The notes beneath the pieces are model-generated. The model was not told where the DNA came from and ran no database searches. It saw only the letters and a list, made by a program, of their open reading frames with translations. Positions 18,320-29,242 of a stretch of 64,000 bases of DNA are shown piece after piece. The DNA comes from J029 sp964482495 (GTDB lineage Bacteria > Planctomycetota > UBA1135), in assembly GCA_964482495.1 (NCBI GenBank), contig CAYZXS010000022.1, positions 1 through 64,000 on the forward strand, in the 5' to 3' direction. Both the position numbers and the translations under genes were made by a program. The first letter of the stretch is position 1. Each line of letters begins with the position of its first letter.

Positions 18320-18332
18320 GGGCCGATGGCCC
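18320..18332. terminator. Weak stem-loop after the glycosidase gene
   Basis: GGGCC and GGCCC form a 5-bp stem with a three-base loop, just beyond the stop of the minus-strand glycosidase gene, followed on that strand by TAGGGGCTTGATTTC. The 82-base gap 18261-18342 holds nothing else notable. Confidence 0.25.
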
Positions 18333-18342
18333 GGCCGCCGGT

Positions 18343-21300
18343 TCAGCCTCGGACCCGGACCCGCAAGCGATCGCCCGGCTCGAGTTCCAGCGCCTCCGCC
18401 CAGCGGAGCCGCAGGGAACTGCCCTGGAGGCGCCCTTGGAAGGGGGTTTCCGCTCCATTCCTGACCACCGAGATCACCCCCTCCGCCACCTGCGCCGCCT
18501 CCGCCGGCAGGCTGAGGGCCAGGCTCCTCAGGCTCAGCCCGCCGGCACGCAACCGCAGCTCGGCCTCGAAGCCGGCGCCGCTGGCGCGCTGGGAGTAGCT
18601 GCCCCAGCCGGTGGCCGCGGTGAAGGGAGCCTTGAAGTCCTCCGGCCGCAGCCTCGGCGCGAAGCCCAGGTGCCCGGCGGGTCCGTCGTGCTCGAAGCCG
18701 CACAGGGCGGTCAGCACGCCCCAAGCCGCCATCGCCCGGGCGTAGTGGTCGCCGCACTCGACCTCGTTCCAGGGGTTGCGGCGCGAGGGCTGATAGCGGT
18801 CGTGGACGGCGCGGCAGATCGCCAGCGCCTCGTCGACCATGCCTTCCCAGACCATGTGGCCGGCCACCTGGTACTCGATGCCGGTCCAGACCTCGTTCCG
18901 ATAGCGGGTCGAGCGCGGGCCGAGGTGCGGGCTCTTGGGCCAGGTGCAGGTGAACAGGCCGCCCTCGCCCGGGTCGGCGAACCAGCGTTCGGGCGGGTGG
19001 ACCTGGTTCTGCGGCGCCACGTCCGGCGCCCAGTTGTAGCGCCAGATGGAGCGCAGGGCGCCGCGCACGGCGTCGGGCGGATAGAGGTGGCCGAGGCCGA
19101 GCTGGTGCGCCCACCCCTGCCCGAAGAGCTGGTCGGCGAGGCAGCCGTCGCGGTACTGCCAGTCGGGGTGCCGCTCGAGGTCGACCTGCTGCTCGAAGTA
19201 CTCGCCGTTCCAGAGCCGCTCCATGGTGGCGGCGCGGCCGGCCTCGAACAGCGACCGGCAGCGGGCGGCGAAGGCGGCGTCGCCCTGCCCCCGGGCCATC
19301 TCCTCGCCGGCGAGCAGCGCCGCCAGGTAGAGCGCGCCGACCATGGTGTTCGGCCCCCAGTAGTCGATGTCGTAGGTGTTGTGCTGGCGCCCCTCCAGCA
19401 GGCCGTCGGCGCCGCCGGCGCCGGCCTGGCCGCCGTCCTCCTGGATCAGGAACTCCAGCGCCTTGCGGACGGCGGGCCACTGCCGGTCGAGGAAGGCGCC
19501 GTCGGGCGCGCACTGGTGCTCGCGCAGGGCCTTGAGCACATAGCCGGCCTGGGAGTCGCCGGCCCAGATGTGCCAGCCCTCGCCGCGGAAGCGGACCTCG
19601 CCGGTCTCGGCGACGAAGCCGCCCTCCGCCGAGAAGTCCTGGCGCTCGCGCACGCTGCGCTCGAGCTCCGGGAACAGCCGGGCAACGGCGTGGGCGTAGT
19701 TCCAGACGTGGCCGCAGGTGCCGTGACAGCAGCCGACGCCCTCCCAGCCCCAGAAGCGGCCGTCGGCCCAGCGCTGGCAGGTGGCGCTGGCAAGGATCGA
19801 GTTGGTCGAGCCGATGCGGTCGAGCAGCCAGCGCGGCAGGGTCGAGTCGTAGTAGGTCTCGTGCCAGCGCCGCGTATCGGCCTCGAACCGGGTCAGCTCG
19901 CGCGCGAGGGAGCGGACCACCGCGTCGGCGCTGCCGAAGCGGGAGGCGTACTCGCGGCCGACCAGGCGGCCGGCGTTGCGCAGGTTGGGGAAGCGCCAAC
20001 CCAGCAGGAAGACCAGCTCCCGGCTCTCGCCGGCGGCCAGCTCCAGGGCCCCGGTCAACTCCCCCGCCTCGGCGTCCAGGCGCAGGCCGCTGGTGTCGCG
20101 GTTCCCGTCCCAGGAGCGCGCCTGGCCGAGCACCCCCAAGCACAGCTCGCCGAAGTCGGGCAGCTGCTCGAAGGGGCCGCTCCAGGCCGGCCGCGGCGCG
20201 TCGGCGAACTCGATCCGGTCGACGTTGACGTGGCCCCAGCCGCCCGACTCGCGGTCGACGATCTCGAAGCGCGCGGTCCGCCCGCGCAGCTCGCGCACGT
20301 CCCAATTGACGGGCTCCAGCTGCTCGCGGTTGCGGCCCCGGGCCGTCCGGACCGGGGCGCCCTCGACCAGCAGCCTGACCTCGGTGCGGCCTTCGTGGCC
20401 GCCGCCGCCGACCAGGAGGCAGATCCAAGGCCGCTCGATCCTGAACTCCGGCGACAGCAGCCTTCCCTGCAGCCGGTCGTCGCCGCCGAGGTAGCTGTTC
20501 ACCAAGCCCGGGCCGTCGAAGCCGGTGACCGGCTGCTGGCGATCCAGGGTTCCGCGGGCGGGTCCGGCGCCGAAGGCCTCACCCTCGACCGTCCAATCGC
20601 CGTAGTCGGGACCATCGAAACCCGCGAACAAGGTCGGCGTCGAGGCCGGCTGCTCCAACGGTCGGGCGGCGAAGCGCAGCGCCTCCCCGCCGGGCAACCG
20701 CGCCGGCTCCTGGAATCGATCGGCCCCAACGGTGCCGGCGCTGCGGGTCGCCACCGGGTTCTCGAGCCAGCCGGTCAGCTCGACCTGCAGCGGCTCGTCG
20801 CCGTCGTTGCGCAGGGTCCAGCGCAGCACCGTAGCCGGCAGCGAGCTGTCCTCGGTGGCGAGCGGCGCGAAGGGCGAGAAGGCGGTCAGCTGCGCCGTCA
20901 GCGGCAGCCCGGGCTCCCGGTACTGGACCCAGCCGATCGGATACTCGCCGCAGAAGCGGACGTCGGAGAAGCCGCTCCGGTCCAAGCTGCGGCGGTCCCA
21001 GCCCCGGTCCGCCGTCCGCCAACGCAGCCGGAAGCCCTGGCCCGGGGCGGGATAGGGCTCCATCCGCGACACGCCGCGGACGCCGGTCACGGCGCTGCGG
21101 CCGGCCTGGTAGTTGACCTGGCCGTAGCCGCTGTTGGCCTCCTCATTGAAGAGATCCCAGCAGCCGAGGCGGCCGTCGCCGAGCAAGTAGAGCTGGCCGG
21201 CGCAGATGCCGCCGACCGGCATGCCGATGGTGTCGAGCTCGTCGCCCGAATACCACTGCCGCTCGCCGCCCGGCGCGCGCAGGGCGGCGAAGTCGGCGTC

Positions 21301-21489
21301 GCTCAGGCCCTTGTCCGCCGGGACGTGGTGGTCCCCCAGGGACGCTCCCGGCAGCGGCGGCCCGAAGGCGGCCCCGGCCAGGCCGGCGCCGATCACCCCG
21401 GCGCCGGTGCGGCGCAGGAAGGCCCGGCGGTCCAGGCCCCCCTCGTGGCGCCGTCCCGGGCCGCAGCATCCGCTCCGCTCGGCGCTCAA
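18343..21489 (-). CDS. Tat-exported GH116-like glycosidase
   Basis: A protein of about 1048 residues of the GBA2-like (DUF608/GH116) group, which includes beta-glucosidases and beta-xylosidases. The N-terminus has a twin-arginine signal (RRAFLRRTG then a hydrophobic segment, about residues 21-45). The N-terminal beta domain contains GMPVGGICAGQLYLLGDGRLG. The (alpha/alpha)6 catalytic domain shows CCHGTCGHVWNYAHAVARL, where the nucleophile region lies, and QHNTYDIDYWGPNTMVGAL, where the acid Asp lies. An inserted stretch (about 340-450) may be a jelly-roll-like sandwich domain. I chose the TTG at 21489 because it overlaps the upstream stop as TTGA; an ATG at 21576 would overlap the NTF2-like gene by 90 bases. 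Confidence 0.85.
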   Translation of the reverse strand: MSAERSGCCGPGRRHEGGLDRRAFLRRTGAGVIGAGLAGAAFGPPLPGASLGDHHVPADKGLSDADFAALRAPGGERQWYSGDELDTIGMPVGGICAGQLYLLGDGRLGCWDLFNEEANSGYGQVNYQAGRSAVTGVRGVSRMEPYPAPGQGFRLRWRTADRGWDRRSLDRSGFSDVRFCGEYPIGWVQYREPGLPLTAQLTAFSPFAPLATEDSSLPATVLRWTLRNDGDEPLQVELTGWLENPVATRSAGTVGADRFQEPARLPGGEALRFAARPLEQPASTPTLFAGFDGPDYGDWTVEGEAFGAGPARGTLDRQQPVTGFDGPGLVNSYLGGDDRLQGRLLSPEFRIERPWICLLVGGGGHEGRTEVRLLVEGAPVRTARGRNREQLEPVNWDVRELRGRTARFEIVDRESGGWGHVNVDRIEFADAPRPAWSGPFEQLPDFGELCLGVLGQARSWDGNRDTSGLRLDAEAGELTGALELAAGESRELVFLLGWRFPNLRNAGRLVGREYASRFGSADAVVRSLARELTRFEADTRRWHETYYDSTLPRWLLDRIGSTNSILASATCQRWADGRFWGWEGVGCCHGTCGHVWNYAHAVARLFPELERSVRERQDFSAEGGFVAETGEVRFRGEGWHIWAGDSQAGYVLKALREHQCAPDGAFLDRQWPAVRKALEFLIQEDGGQAGAGGADGLLEGRQHNTYDIDYWGPNTMVGALYLAALLAGEEMARGQGDAAFAARCRSLFEAGRAATMERLWNGEYFEQQVDLERHPDWQYRDGCLADQLFGQGWAHQLGLGHLYPPDAVRGALRSIWRYNWAPDVAPQNQVHPPERWFADPGEGGLFTCTWPKSPHLGPRSTRYRNEVWTGIEYQVAGHMVWEGMVDEALAICRAVHDRYQPSRRNPWNEVECGDHYARAMAAWGVLTALCGFEHDGPAGHLGFAPRLRPEDFKAPFTAATGWGSYSQRASGAGFEAELRLRAGGLSLRSLALSLPAEAAQVAEGVISVVRNGAETPFQGRLQGSSLRLRWAEALELEPGDRLRVRVRG

Positions 21490-21998
21490 GGCTGCGCCCC
21501 CACTTCCGGCGCCGGCGCCGGATCGGGCACCCCGGTGTCCAGGATCACCTTCCAACCGCCGTCCTGCCAGCGCCACCAGCTGAGGTACCAGCCCTCTCCC
21601 AACACCGTCGGCGGCTCGGCTGCCAGGTGCAGCACTTGGAAGCGACCCATGGTGTAGCCGTGGCGACCGTCGGCGAAGGCGCCGGCGTGCACGGGGTCCC
21701 AGGCGAGCCGTAGCTCCGGATTGGCGAAGTTGACGGCGTCGGCGGCGCGGATGGCGGCGAGGCCGCGGCGGTTCTCACCGCCGAACTCCGGCCGGGCGGC
21801 GTCCTCGTGGAAGTAGCGCATCCAGCCTTCGATGCCGTCCGCCGCGGTCTCGGCGGCGAAGGCGCGGTCGGCGGCCATCAGCTCGGCCTCGATGGCCGCG
21901 GCCTCGGGGCCGTCCCAGGCCAGCGGGGCGGGCCCGGCGCAAGCGGCCGTCAGGAGCAAGGGGGAGCAGGCGAGGGCGAAGGAGCGGATCGGGTTCAT
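21486..21998 (-). CDS. NTF2-like putative lipoprotein
   Basis: A 170-residue protein with a lipoprotein-type leader (MNPIRSFALACSPLLLTAAC, Cys near residue 20) followed by a SnoaL/DUF4440-like NTF2 fold: IEAELMAADRAFAAETAADG, FHEDAARPEF, and a closing GWYLSWWRWQDGGWKVILDTG. Such small alpha+beta cones bind or turn over small molecules, but many have no known ligand. The ATG overlaps the DUF123 stop upstream (ATGA) and its own stop overlaps the glycosidase TTG (TTGA), so three genes of apparently unrelated function are translationally coupled. Confidence 0.85.
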   Translation of the reverse strand: MNPIRSFALACSPLLLTAACAGPAPLAWDGPEAAAIEAELMAADRAFAAETAADGIEGWMRYFHEDAARPEFGGENRRGLAAIRAADAVNFANPELRLAWDPVHAGAFADGRHGYTMGRFQVLHLAAEPPTVLGEGWYLSWWRWQDGGWKVILDTGVPDPAPAPEVGAQP

Positions 21999-22504
21999 GT
22001 CGGAGTCCGAGTCGTTGACCGGAGCGAGGCGGGCGAGTCGAGACGGCGGAGACGGGGCAGGGTCCGCCCGGGCTCGAGCCGGGCCCAGCGGCGGCGGAAG
22101 GCTCCGGCGGCAGGCGCCGTGGTGGACCACAGCAGGTGGCTGGCGCAGCGGCAGTCCGAGGCGCCGAAGCGCGGCGCCGCCACCTCGACGCCGCGGCCGG
22201 CCAGCAGCGCGCGGGCCCAGTCGCATTCGAGGCGCGCGCGCCCGCCGCTCCACCAGACCGCGCGCACCGTCGCCGCGGCCCGCAGGAAGTCGATGTGCCA
22301 GCGCCGCCGGCCCTCGCCGCGCAAGTGGCGTCCGACGCGGGCGGCGACTCCGCCGGGGCCGCGGGCGCTGCCGCAGTAGCCGTAGAAGCCGGCCGCGAAG
22401 CGGAGCCGGCCGAGCCCGCCGCAGTCCAGCTCGCGCGGTTCCGCCAACTCCAACCAGAGCAGGTAGCTCCCAGGTGTGGCGGGCAGGGCGCGGGGCGCGG
22501 GCAT
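21995..22504 (-). CDS. DUF123 (GIY-YIG-like) domain protein
   Basis: A 169-residue protein matching the DUF123 family, a GIY-YIG-related nuclease-like fold. The conserved run is visible: PGSYLLWLELAEPREL, then LRFAAGFYGYCGSARGP, VAARVGRHLRGEGRRRWHIDFL, ECDWARALLAG and FGASDCRCASHLLW. In GIY-YIG enzymes the paired Tyr/Gly motif (here GSYLL...GFYGYCGSA) builds the active site, so DNA cleavage is possible but not shown. The ATG at 22504 gives the usual family start. It is the first of three coupled minus-strand genes. TAGGAT on the minus strand at 22540-22545 may be its -10 box and overlaps the porin promoter on the other strand. Confidence 0.88.
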   Translation of the reverse strand: MPAPRALPATPGSYLLWLELAEPRELDCGGLGRLRFAAGFYGYCGSARGPGGVAARVGRHLRGEGRRRWHIDFLRAAATVRAVWWSGGRARLECDWARALLAGRGVEVAAPRFGASDCRCASHLLWSTTAPAAGAFRRRWARLEPGRTLPRLRRLDSPASLRSTTRTPT

Positions 22505-22543
22505 GAGCGGAGGCAGCCAGGGGAAATCGCGGCCCTTCCATCC

Positions 22544-22549
22544 TAGAAT
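22544..22549 (+). promoter_or_regulatory. -10-like hexamer six bases before porin gene start
   Basis: TAGAAT is followed by exactly six bases and the ATG at 22556. The same patch (ATCCTAGAAT) reads TAGGAT on the minus strand, so it may serve both divergent genes. Confidence 0.6.
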
Positions 22550-22555
22550 CCGCGC

Positions 22556-23791
22556 ATGCGCCTTCGGCGCCCTGACGCGCTCCTCCCGTCCGCCCTCCTG
22601 GTCCTCGGCAGCTCCCTCGCGCTCGCCGTGCCAGGCCTGGCGCAACAGGAGGGCGGGGCGCCGCCGGCCTCCTGGCTCGAGGGAGACCGCCTGACCGGGG
22701 ACTGGGGCGGCCTACGCGCGACGCTGGAGGACGAAGGGGTCAGCCTCTCCGCCACCCTGATCGCCGACCTGCCCCGCACCCAGAAGGGCGGCCGGCGCCC
22801 GCACCAGACCGCCCTCCGCTCCTGGTTCGACCTGCACCTCGAGGTCGACCTCGATGCCTTGGCCGGCTGGAGCGGCGCCACCTTCGGCGCCGACTTCTGG
22901 AACACCAGCGGCGACTACGGCTCCGGCGACGTCGGCGCGCTTCAGGAGGTCAGCGGCTACGAGAGCGACCCCGGCGGCCGCATCGCCGAGATCTAGCTGG
23001 AGCAGCTGCTGCTCGACGAGGCGCTGCGGCTGAAGCTTGGCAAGATGGACCCGACGGTCGACTTCGCCTACGTCGACCACGGCTGGAACTTCCTGAACAC
23101 CACCCTCGCCTACCCCGCCAACCTCGTCGGCGTGCCGGTCTATCCCGACCCGGCCTTCGGCGGCGCGGCGTTCTGGGAGCTCGAGAGCGGCGCATTCCTC
23201 CAGCTCGGCCTCTTCGACGGCGCCTTCGCCCAAGGCGTGCCGACCGGCAGCCGGGGACCTGGGACGCTGTTCGGCTCCCCCGCCGACCTAGCTTGGCTGG
23301 GCGAGGCCGGCTGGGCGGGCGAGGACCTGCGCGCCTTCCTCGGCGGCTGGCGCCACACCGGCCGCTTCCCGCGCTCCGACGGCGGCGTCGACGACGGCGC
23401 TAGCGGTTGGTACCTCGGCGCGGAGGGCATGCTCTGGACGGAGCTCCCGGACCCCGAGGACGAGCAGGGCTTGGCCGGAATCGTGCGCGCCTCGCAGACC
23501 GACGACGCGATCTCGGCGGTCGGCCTCCACCTCGCTGCTGCGTTGGTTTGGTACGGCCCGGTGAGCGGCCGGGACCAGGACGAGTTCGGCTTCTCCTGGC
23601 TCCGCGCAGGGCTCAGCGACGCTCCGGGCGCTGCCTTCCCGGAGTCCGCTGAGACCGTCTGGGAGGCCTACTACCGGCTCCCCCTGACCCCCTTCTGCGC
23701 CCTCTCTCCCTCCTTCCAGCTGGTCCAGGCCCCCAGCGGCCGCTTCGAGGACGCCTGGGTGCCCGGCGTCCGCCTGGAAGTGGCCTTCTGA
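22556..23791 (+). pseudogene. OprB-type carbohydrate porin, broken by an in-frame TAG
   Basis: Residues 1-146 (22556-22993) and the part after 22996 read in the same frame, separated only by the TAG at 22994-22996. Together they encode about 411 residues of an OprB-like outer-membrane porin: a signal peptide ending GLAQ near residue 29, WLEGDRLTGDWGGLRATLEDEGVS typed here in two blocks (WLEGDRLTGDWGG and LRATLEDEGVS), FDLHLEVDLD, LRLKLGKMDPTVDFAY, LGGWRHTGRF and a final Phe (VPGVRLEVAF) as in outer-membrane barrels. One change CAG to TAG would restore Gln before LEQLLLDEALRLKLGK. TAG ends other genes here, so it is not recoded. It may be a recent nonsense mutation or a sequencing error; the rest shows no decay. 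Confidence 0.8.
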
Positions 23792-23799
23792 GGGCTCTA

Positions 23800-23818
23800 G
23801 GGGCCTGAAAAAGGCCTC
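23800..23818. terminator. Stem-loop after porin gene
   Basis: GGGGCCT and AGGCCTC form a 7-bp stem (one G-U pair) around GAAAA, nine bases past the porin stop. No T-run follows. It may be a weak terminator between the porin gene and the kinase gene. Confidence 0.35.
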
Positions 23819-23854
23819 CAGCGGCGGCCGCCGGGAGGTCGAAAATGGAGGGTA

Positions 23855-26800
23855 TTGAACCTTCAAAACAAGACCCTCCTCGCGGTCGGGGTGACCGTGC
23901 TCGGCCTGACCGGCGTGCTGCTGTGGATCGCCCACACGGTGGTCCTCGGCAGCATCCGCGAGCTCGAACAGCGTGACGCGCTCCACGAAGTGGAGCTCAG
24001 CCAGGCGGCGCTGCGGGATGAACTGAGCAAGGTCGAGCTCCTCGTTGTCGACTGGGCGGCTTGGGACGACACCTTCGAGTTCCTGGTCGACGGCAACCCG
24101 GAGTACGTCGACAGCAACCTCGACGCCGAGACCTTCGCGAGCGCCGGCATGGCCTGCGCGGCCTTCCTCCGCACCGACGGCAGCCTGGTCTGGGGAGCGG
24201 CCCTGGACGAAGAAGCTGAGGAGCTCACCGAGCTCCCGGCTGGTCTACTCGACCACCTCGCCGACGACCTCCCGCTGCGGGCACAAGGCGAGGCCAGGGT
24301 GACGGCGAGCGGGGCCTTGGCGTTGCCGGACGGCTTGCTGCTGGTTGCCTCCTGCCCGGTCACCGACAGCGAGGCCACCCTAGACGCCCGCGGCGTGATG
24401 CTGTTCGGCCGCTGGCTCGACCAGGACTTGAGCGCCGAGATCGCCGACCGGATCGGCTTGGAACTGGAATTGCGCCGGCTCGACTCGCCGATGGCCGAGG
24501 AGGAACGACGCGCGATCGAGCGGTTGTCCGCTGGAGAGGAGGCCGTGCTGACCCTGCGGAACCAAGAGTGGATCTGGGGCTATGGCCTGCTACCGGCGGT
24601 GGACGGAACGCCCGCGGCGTTGGTCGAGATCCCGATCCGCCGGGCGGTCTGGCTCCGGGGCTTGTCCATGTTCCGCTTCCTGATCGGAGCGGTCGTCGGC
24701 ATGGGCCTGGCCTTCTGCGGCCTGGCGCTTCTCTTGCTCCACAAGCTCGTGCTGGCCCGGCTCGGCCGCATCGCCGGCGCCATCCACGGCATCGAGTCCA
24801 CGGGGGACCCCTCGCGCCGGCTGCCGGAGATCGGCGAGGACGAGCTCGGCGACCTAGCCCGCAGCTTCAACCTCGCCCTGAATCGCGTCGAGGCGCGAAA
24901 CGCCGAGGTGGACGCGATCTTCCGCGCCTTCCCCGACACCTTCGTCCGGATCAGCGGCCACGGCCGCGTGACCAGCTGGCACGAGGCGCCGAGCGGCGAT
25001 GCCTCGCGTCAGCGGCACGAGCGGATCGGGCGACCGATCGCCGAGCTGCTCCCGATGGAAGCTGCGGAATCCGTCCAGGAGTGGCTCCGCCTCGGCTCGG
25101 AGAGCGACGGCGAGAGCTTGGAATTCAGCACCGCAGCACCCGAAGGCCTCCGGTGGCGCGAGGCGAGGCTGGTGCAGCCGCCCGGCGCGCAGGCCTTGCT
25201 CATCATCCGCGACATCACCGACCGTAAGCAGAGCGAGCTGGCCTTGCAGCAGGCCAAGGAGGCCGCCGAGGAGGCGACACGCACCAAGTCGGAGTTCCTG
25301 GCCAACATGAGCCACGAGATCCGGACCCCGATGAACGGCGTGCTCGGCATGTCCGAGGTGCTCGGGAGCACCGAGCTGAGCCCGGAGCAGGCCGACTACG
25401 TCCAGACCATCCACCACTCCAGCGAGGCCCTGCTGGCCGTGATCAACGACATCCTCGACTTCTCGAAGATCGAGTCCGGGATGCTGGAGCTGGATCCTCG
25501 CCCCTTCGACCTGCAGCTCGTCGTCGAGGAGGTCGCCTGCCTGCTCGGCGCCACGGCCGAGGAGAAGGGCATCGAGCTGTTGCTGCGCTACGCGCCGGGA
25601 GCGCCGCGGCTGCTCGAGGGCGACGACACCCGGCTGCGCCAGATCCTGGTCAACCTGGTGGGCAACGCCGTGAAGTTCACCAGCGTCGGGCACGTTCTGG
25701 TCGACGTCGACGGCGAAGGCGACCCTGCCGGCCGGTATTCCCTCCGCATCCGGGTCGAGGACACCGGCATCGGCATCCCCGCGGAGGCCCTCGAGCGGCT
25801 GTTCCAGAGCTTCCAGCAAGCTGACTCCTCCACCACCCGCGCCTACGGCGGCACCGGCCTCGGCCTGGCGATCTCGCGCCGCCTGGCCGAGCTGATGGAC
25901 GGCCGGATCGGGGTCGAGAGCACCGAGGGAGAGGGTTCGTGCTTCGAGCTCCAGGTCCGGCTGCCCCGGGCGGAGGACCTGAGCCGGGTCGCGCCCGTCA
26001 AGCTCGCCGAACTGCGGGGTAGCCGGATCCTGGTCGTCGACGACTACTCGCAGAACCGGAGCATCTTGAGCGAGATGCTCAAGGAGAGCGGCGCGACGCT
26101 GCTCCAAGCCGGCGGCGGCGCCGCCGCGCTCCGCGTCCTGAAGGAGCAGACCGCGCTCGGCGAGCCGGTCGACATCGCCGTGCTCGACTACCTGATGCCG
26201 GGCAAGGACGGCCTCAGCCTGGGGGCCGAGATCCTGGCTGACCCGCGCCTGGGTCCGCCGCGGCTGGTGGCGCTGACCTCGGCGTCGAGCTTGCGGCTGG
26301 CGCAGCGCTTCGAGGAGGCCGGCTTCTCGGCCTACCTGGAGAAGCCGATCCGCCCCTCGGACCTGCTGCCGCTGCTCGAGGCGGTCGCGGCGCTGGGGCC
26401 GGACGAGCGGGCCTTCCTGACCCGGCACTCGCTGATGGCGGCCCGCTCCTTCGAGGAGAGCCGCGCCCGCCGCTGCGACGACGCCCCGGTCCCGGCGGGC
26501 AAGATCCTGTTGGTCGAGGACAACGTCGTCAACCAGAAGGTGGCGACGACGATGCTGACGCGGCTGGGCTGCGAGGTCGAGCTGGCGGTGAACGGCGAGG
26601 AAGGCGTGCGCGCCTTCCGGGACGGCCGGTACGACCTGGTCTTCATGGATTGCCAGATGCCGGTCATGGACGGCTTCCAAGCAACCCAGGCGATCCGGGA
26701 GCTGGAGCGGGCTCGCGGCGGCGAACCCACCCCGGTGCTGGCGATGACCGCCTCTGCCCTGGTCCAGGACGAGCAGCGCTGCCTCGCGGCGGGCATGGAC

Positions 26801-26896
26801 GGCCACCTCGCGAAGCCCGTCCGCGCGGTGGACCTCCGGGCCCTGCTCCGGCGCTGGCTGCTCCCGCGCGCCGACCGGCCCGAGACCGCCGCCTGA
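23855..26896 (+). CDS. Hybrid histidine kinase: CHASE4-HAMP-PAS-HisKA-HATPase-REC-REC
   Basis: A 1013-residue membrane sensor kinase. Helix 1 is about residues 8-26, a CHASE4-type periplasmic domain follows (VVDWAAWDDTFEFL near 65), helix 2 is about 272-297, then HAMP (LARLGRIAGAIHGIE), a PAS-like region (about 355-460), HisKA with NMSHEIRTPMNG (phosphorylated His near 486), and HATPase boxes NLVGNAVKFT, DTGIGIP and GTGLGLAIS. Two receiver domains follow: ILVVDDYSQN with acceptor Asp in LDYLMPG near 777, and LLVEDNVVNQ with Asp in FMDCQMPVMDG near 931. No HPt or output domain is present, so phosphate must pass to another protein. Start TTG is the only fitting codon before helix 1. No partner regulator is adjacent. 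Confidence 0.95.
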   Translation: MNLQNKTLLAVGVTVLGLTGVLLWIAHTVVLGSIRELEQRDALHEVELSQAALRDELSKVELLVVDWAAWDDTFEFLVDGNPEYVDSNLDAETFASAGMACAAFLRTDGSLVWGAALDEEAEELTELPAGLLDHLADDLPLRAQGEARVTASGALALPDGLLLVASCPVTDSEATLDARGVMLFGRWLDQDLSAEIADRIGLELELRRLDSPMAEEERRAIERLSAGEEAVLTLRNQEWIWGYGLLPAVDGTPAALVEIPIRRAVWLRGLSMFRFLIGAVVGMGLAFCGLALLLLHKLVLARLGRIAGAIHGIESTGDPSRRLPEIGEDELGDLARSFNLALNRVEARNAEVDAIFRAFPDTFVRISGHGRVTSWHEAPSGDASRQRHERIGRPIAELLPMEAAESVQEWLRLGSESDGESLEFSTAAPEGLRWREARLVQPPGAQALLIIRDITDRKQSELALQQAKEAAEEATRTKSEFLANMSHEIRTPMNGVLGMSEVLGSTELSPEQADYVQTIHHSSEALLAVINDILDFSKIESGMLELDPRPFDLQLVVEEVACLLGATAEEKGIELLLRYAPGAPRLLEGDDTRLRQILVNLVGNAVKFTSVGHVLVDVDGEGDPAGRYSLRIRVEDTGIGIPAEALERLFQSFQQADSSTTRAYGGTGLGLAISRRLAELMDGRIGVESTEGEGSCFELQVRLPRAEDLSRVAPVKLAELRGSRILVVDDYSQNRSILSEMLKESGATLLQAGGGAAALRVLKEQTALGEPVDIAVLDYLMPGKDGLSLGAEILADPRLGPPRLVALTSASSLRLAQRFEEAGFSAYLEKPIRPSDLLPLLEAVAALGPDERAFLTRHSLMAARSFEESRARRCDDAPVPAGKILLVEDNVVNQKVATTMLTRLGCEVELAVNGEEGVRAFRDGRYDLVFMDCQMPVMDGFQATQAIRELERARGGEPTPVLAMTASALVQDEQRCLAAGMDGHLAKPVRAVDLRALLRRWLLPRADRPETAA

Positions 26897-26913
26897 GCCA
26901 AGCGCCGCGCGGC

Positions 26914-26919
26914 TACATT
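26914..26919 (+). promoter_or_regulatory. Possible -10 hexamer before carboxyltransferase gene
   Basis: TACATT ends 11 bases before the ATG at 26931, inside the 34-base gap after the kinase gene. It would leave a leader of only a few bases. Confidence 0.4.
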
Positions 26920-26930
26920 GCCGTCCCGGC

Positions 26931-28666
<1,736 letters not shown>

Positions 28667-28667
<1 letters not shown>

Positions 28668-29242
28668 TGGTGCGCGACGACAAGCTCCTGCTCGGCACCC
28701 GGCGCAGCGCAGACGGCGGCTGGGAGCTGCTGGCCCCCGACGTCGGCCTCTACGCCAGGGCCCCCGAGCGCGGCAGCCGCCGCGCCGCCGGCGAGACCGC
28801 CGGGGTCCTCGTGGTGCTGCAGCGCGCCTTCCGGCTGGTCCTGCCCGAGGGGGTGGCCGGCTTCGTCGACAGCGAGCCGCCGGAGCTCAAGCACCTGCCG
28901 GTCGAGCACGGACAGGTGCTGTTCCTGCTCCGCCCGGACGCCGAGGCGGCGCCGCAGTCCCTGGCCGCTGAGCGCGAGGACGGCACCGGGCTGGTGGTCC
29001 GGGCGCCCCAGGCCGGCCGCTTCTGGCGCCGGCCCGACCCCGAGTCGCCCTGCTACGCCGATGCCGGCGACGCCCTCCAAGCCGGGCGCACCCTCGGCCT
29101 GCTCGAGGTCATGAAGACCTTCAACCCGGTCAAGTACCAGCCCGGCGGCGGCCTGCCGGAGCGCGCCACCGTGGCCCGCTACCTGGTCGAGGACGGCGAG
29201 GACGTCGAAGAGGGCCAGGCGCTGCTGGAGCTCGAGGCTTGA
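28667..29242 (+). CDS. Biotin carboxyl carrier protein
   Basis: A 191-residue carrier with a C-terminal biotinyl domain. The attachment site reads LLEVMKTFNPVKY (Lys near residue 150), a variant of the usual AMKM, and the domain closes with VARYLVEDGEDVEEGQALLELEA. The first 110 residues are of unknown fold and contain VRAPQAGRFWRRPDPESPCYADAGD just before the biotinyl core, where other carriers have SPMPG-type starts. It begins on the last base of the carboxyltransferase stop and its own TGA overlaps the Nudix TTG (TTGA), so the three are coupled. It should serve the carboxyltransferase upstream. Confidence 0.9.

Noticed and set aside
18436..21657. A 1073-codon plus-strand frame opposite the GH116-like gene
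   Set aside because: It is composed of Val/Ala/Gly/Leu-rich shadow sequence. The minus strand encodes a Tat signal and GH116 catalytic motifs.
22994..22996. TAG as a recoded (pyrrolysine-like or read-through) codon in the porin gene
   Set aside because: TAG closes several other genes in this window, no recoding signal is visible and porins need no special residue there.
23845..23854. ATG at 23845 as the kinase start
   Set aside because: It is in a different frame from the kinase; the TTG at 23855 is the only start that keeps helix 1.
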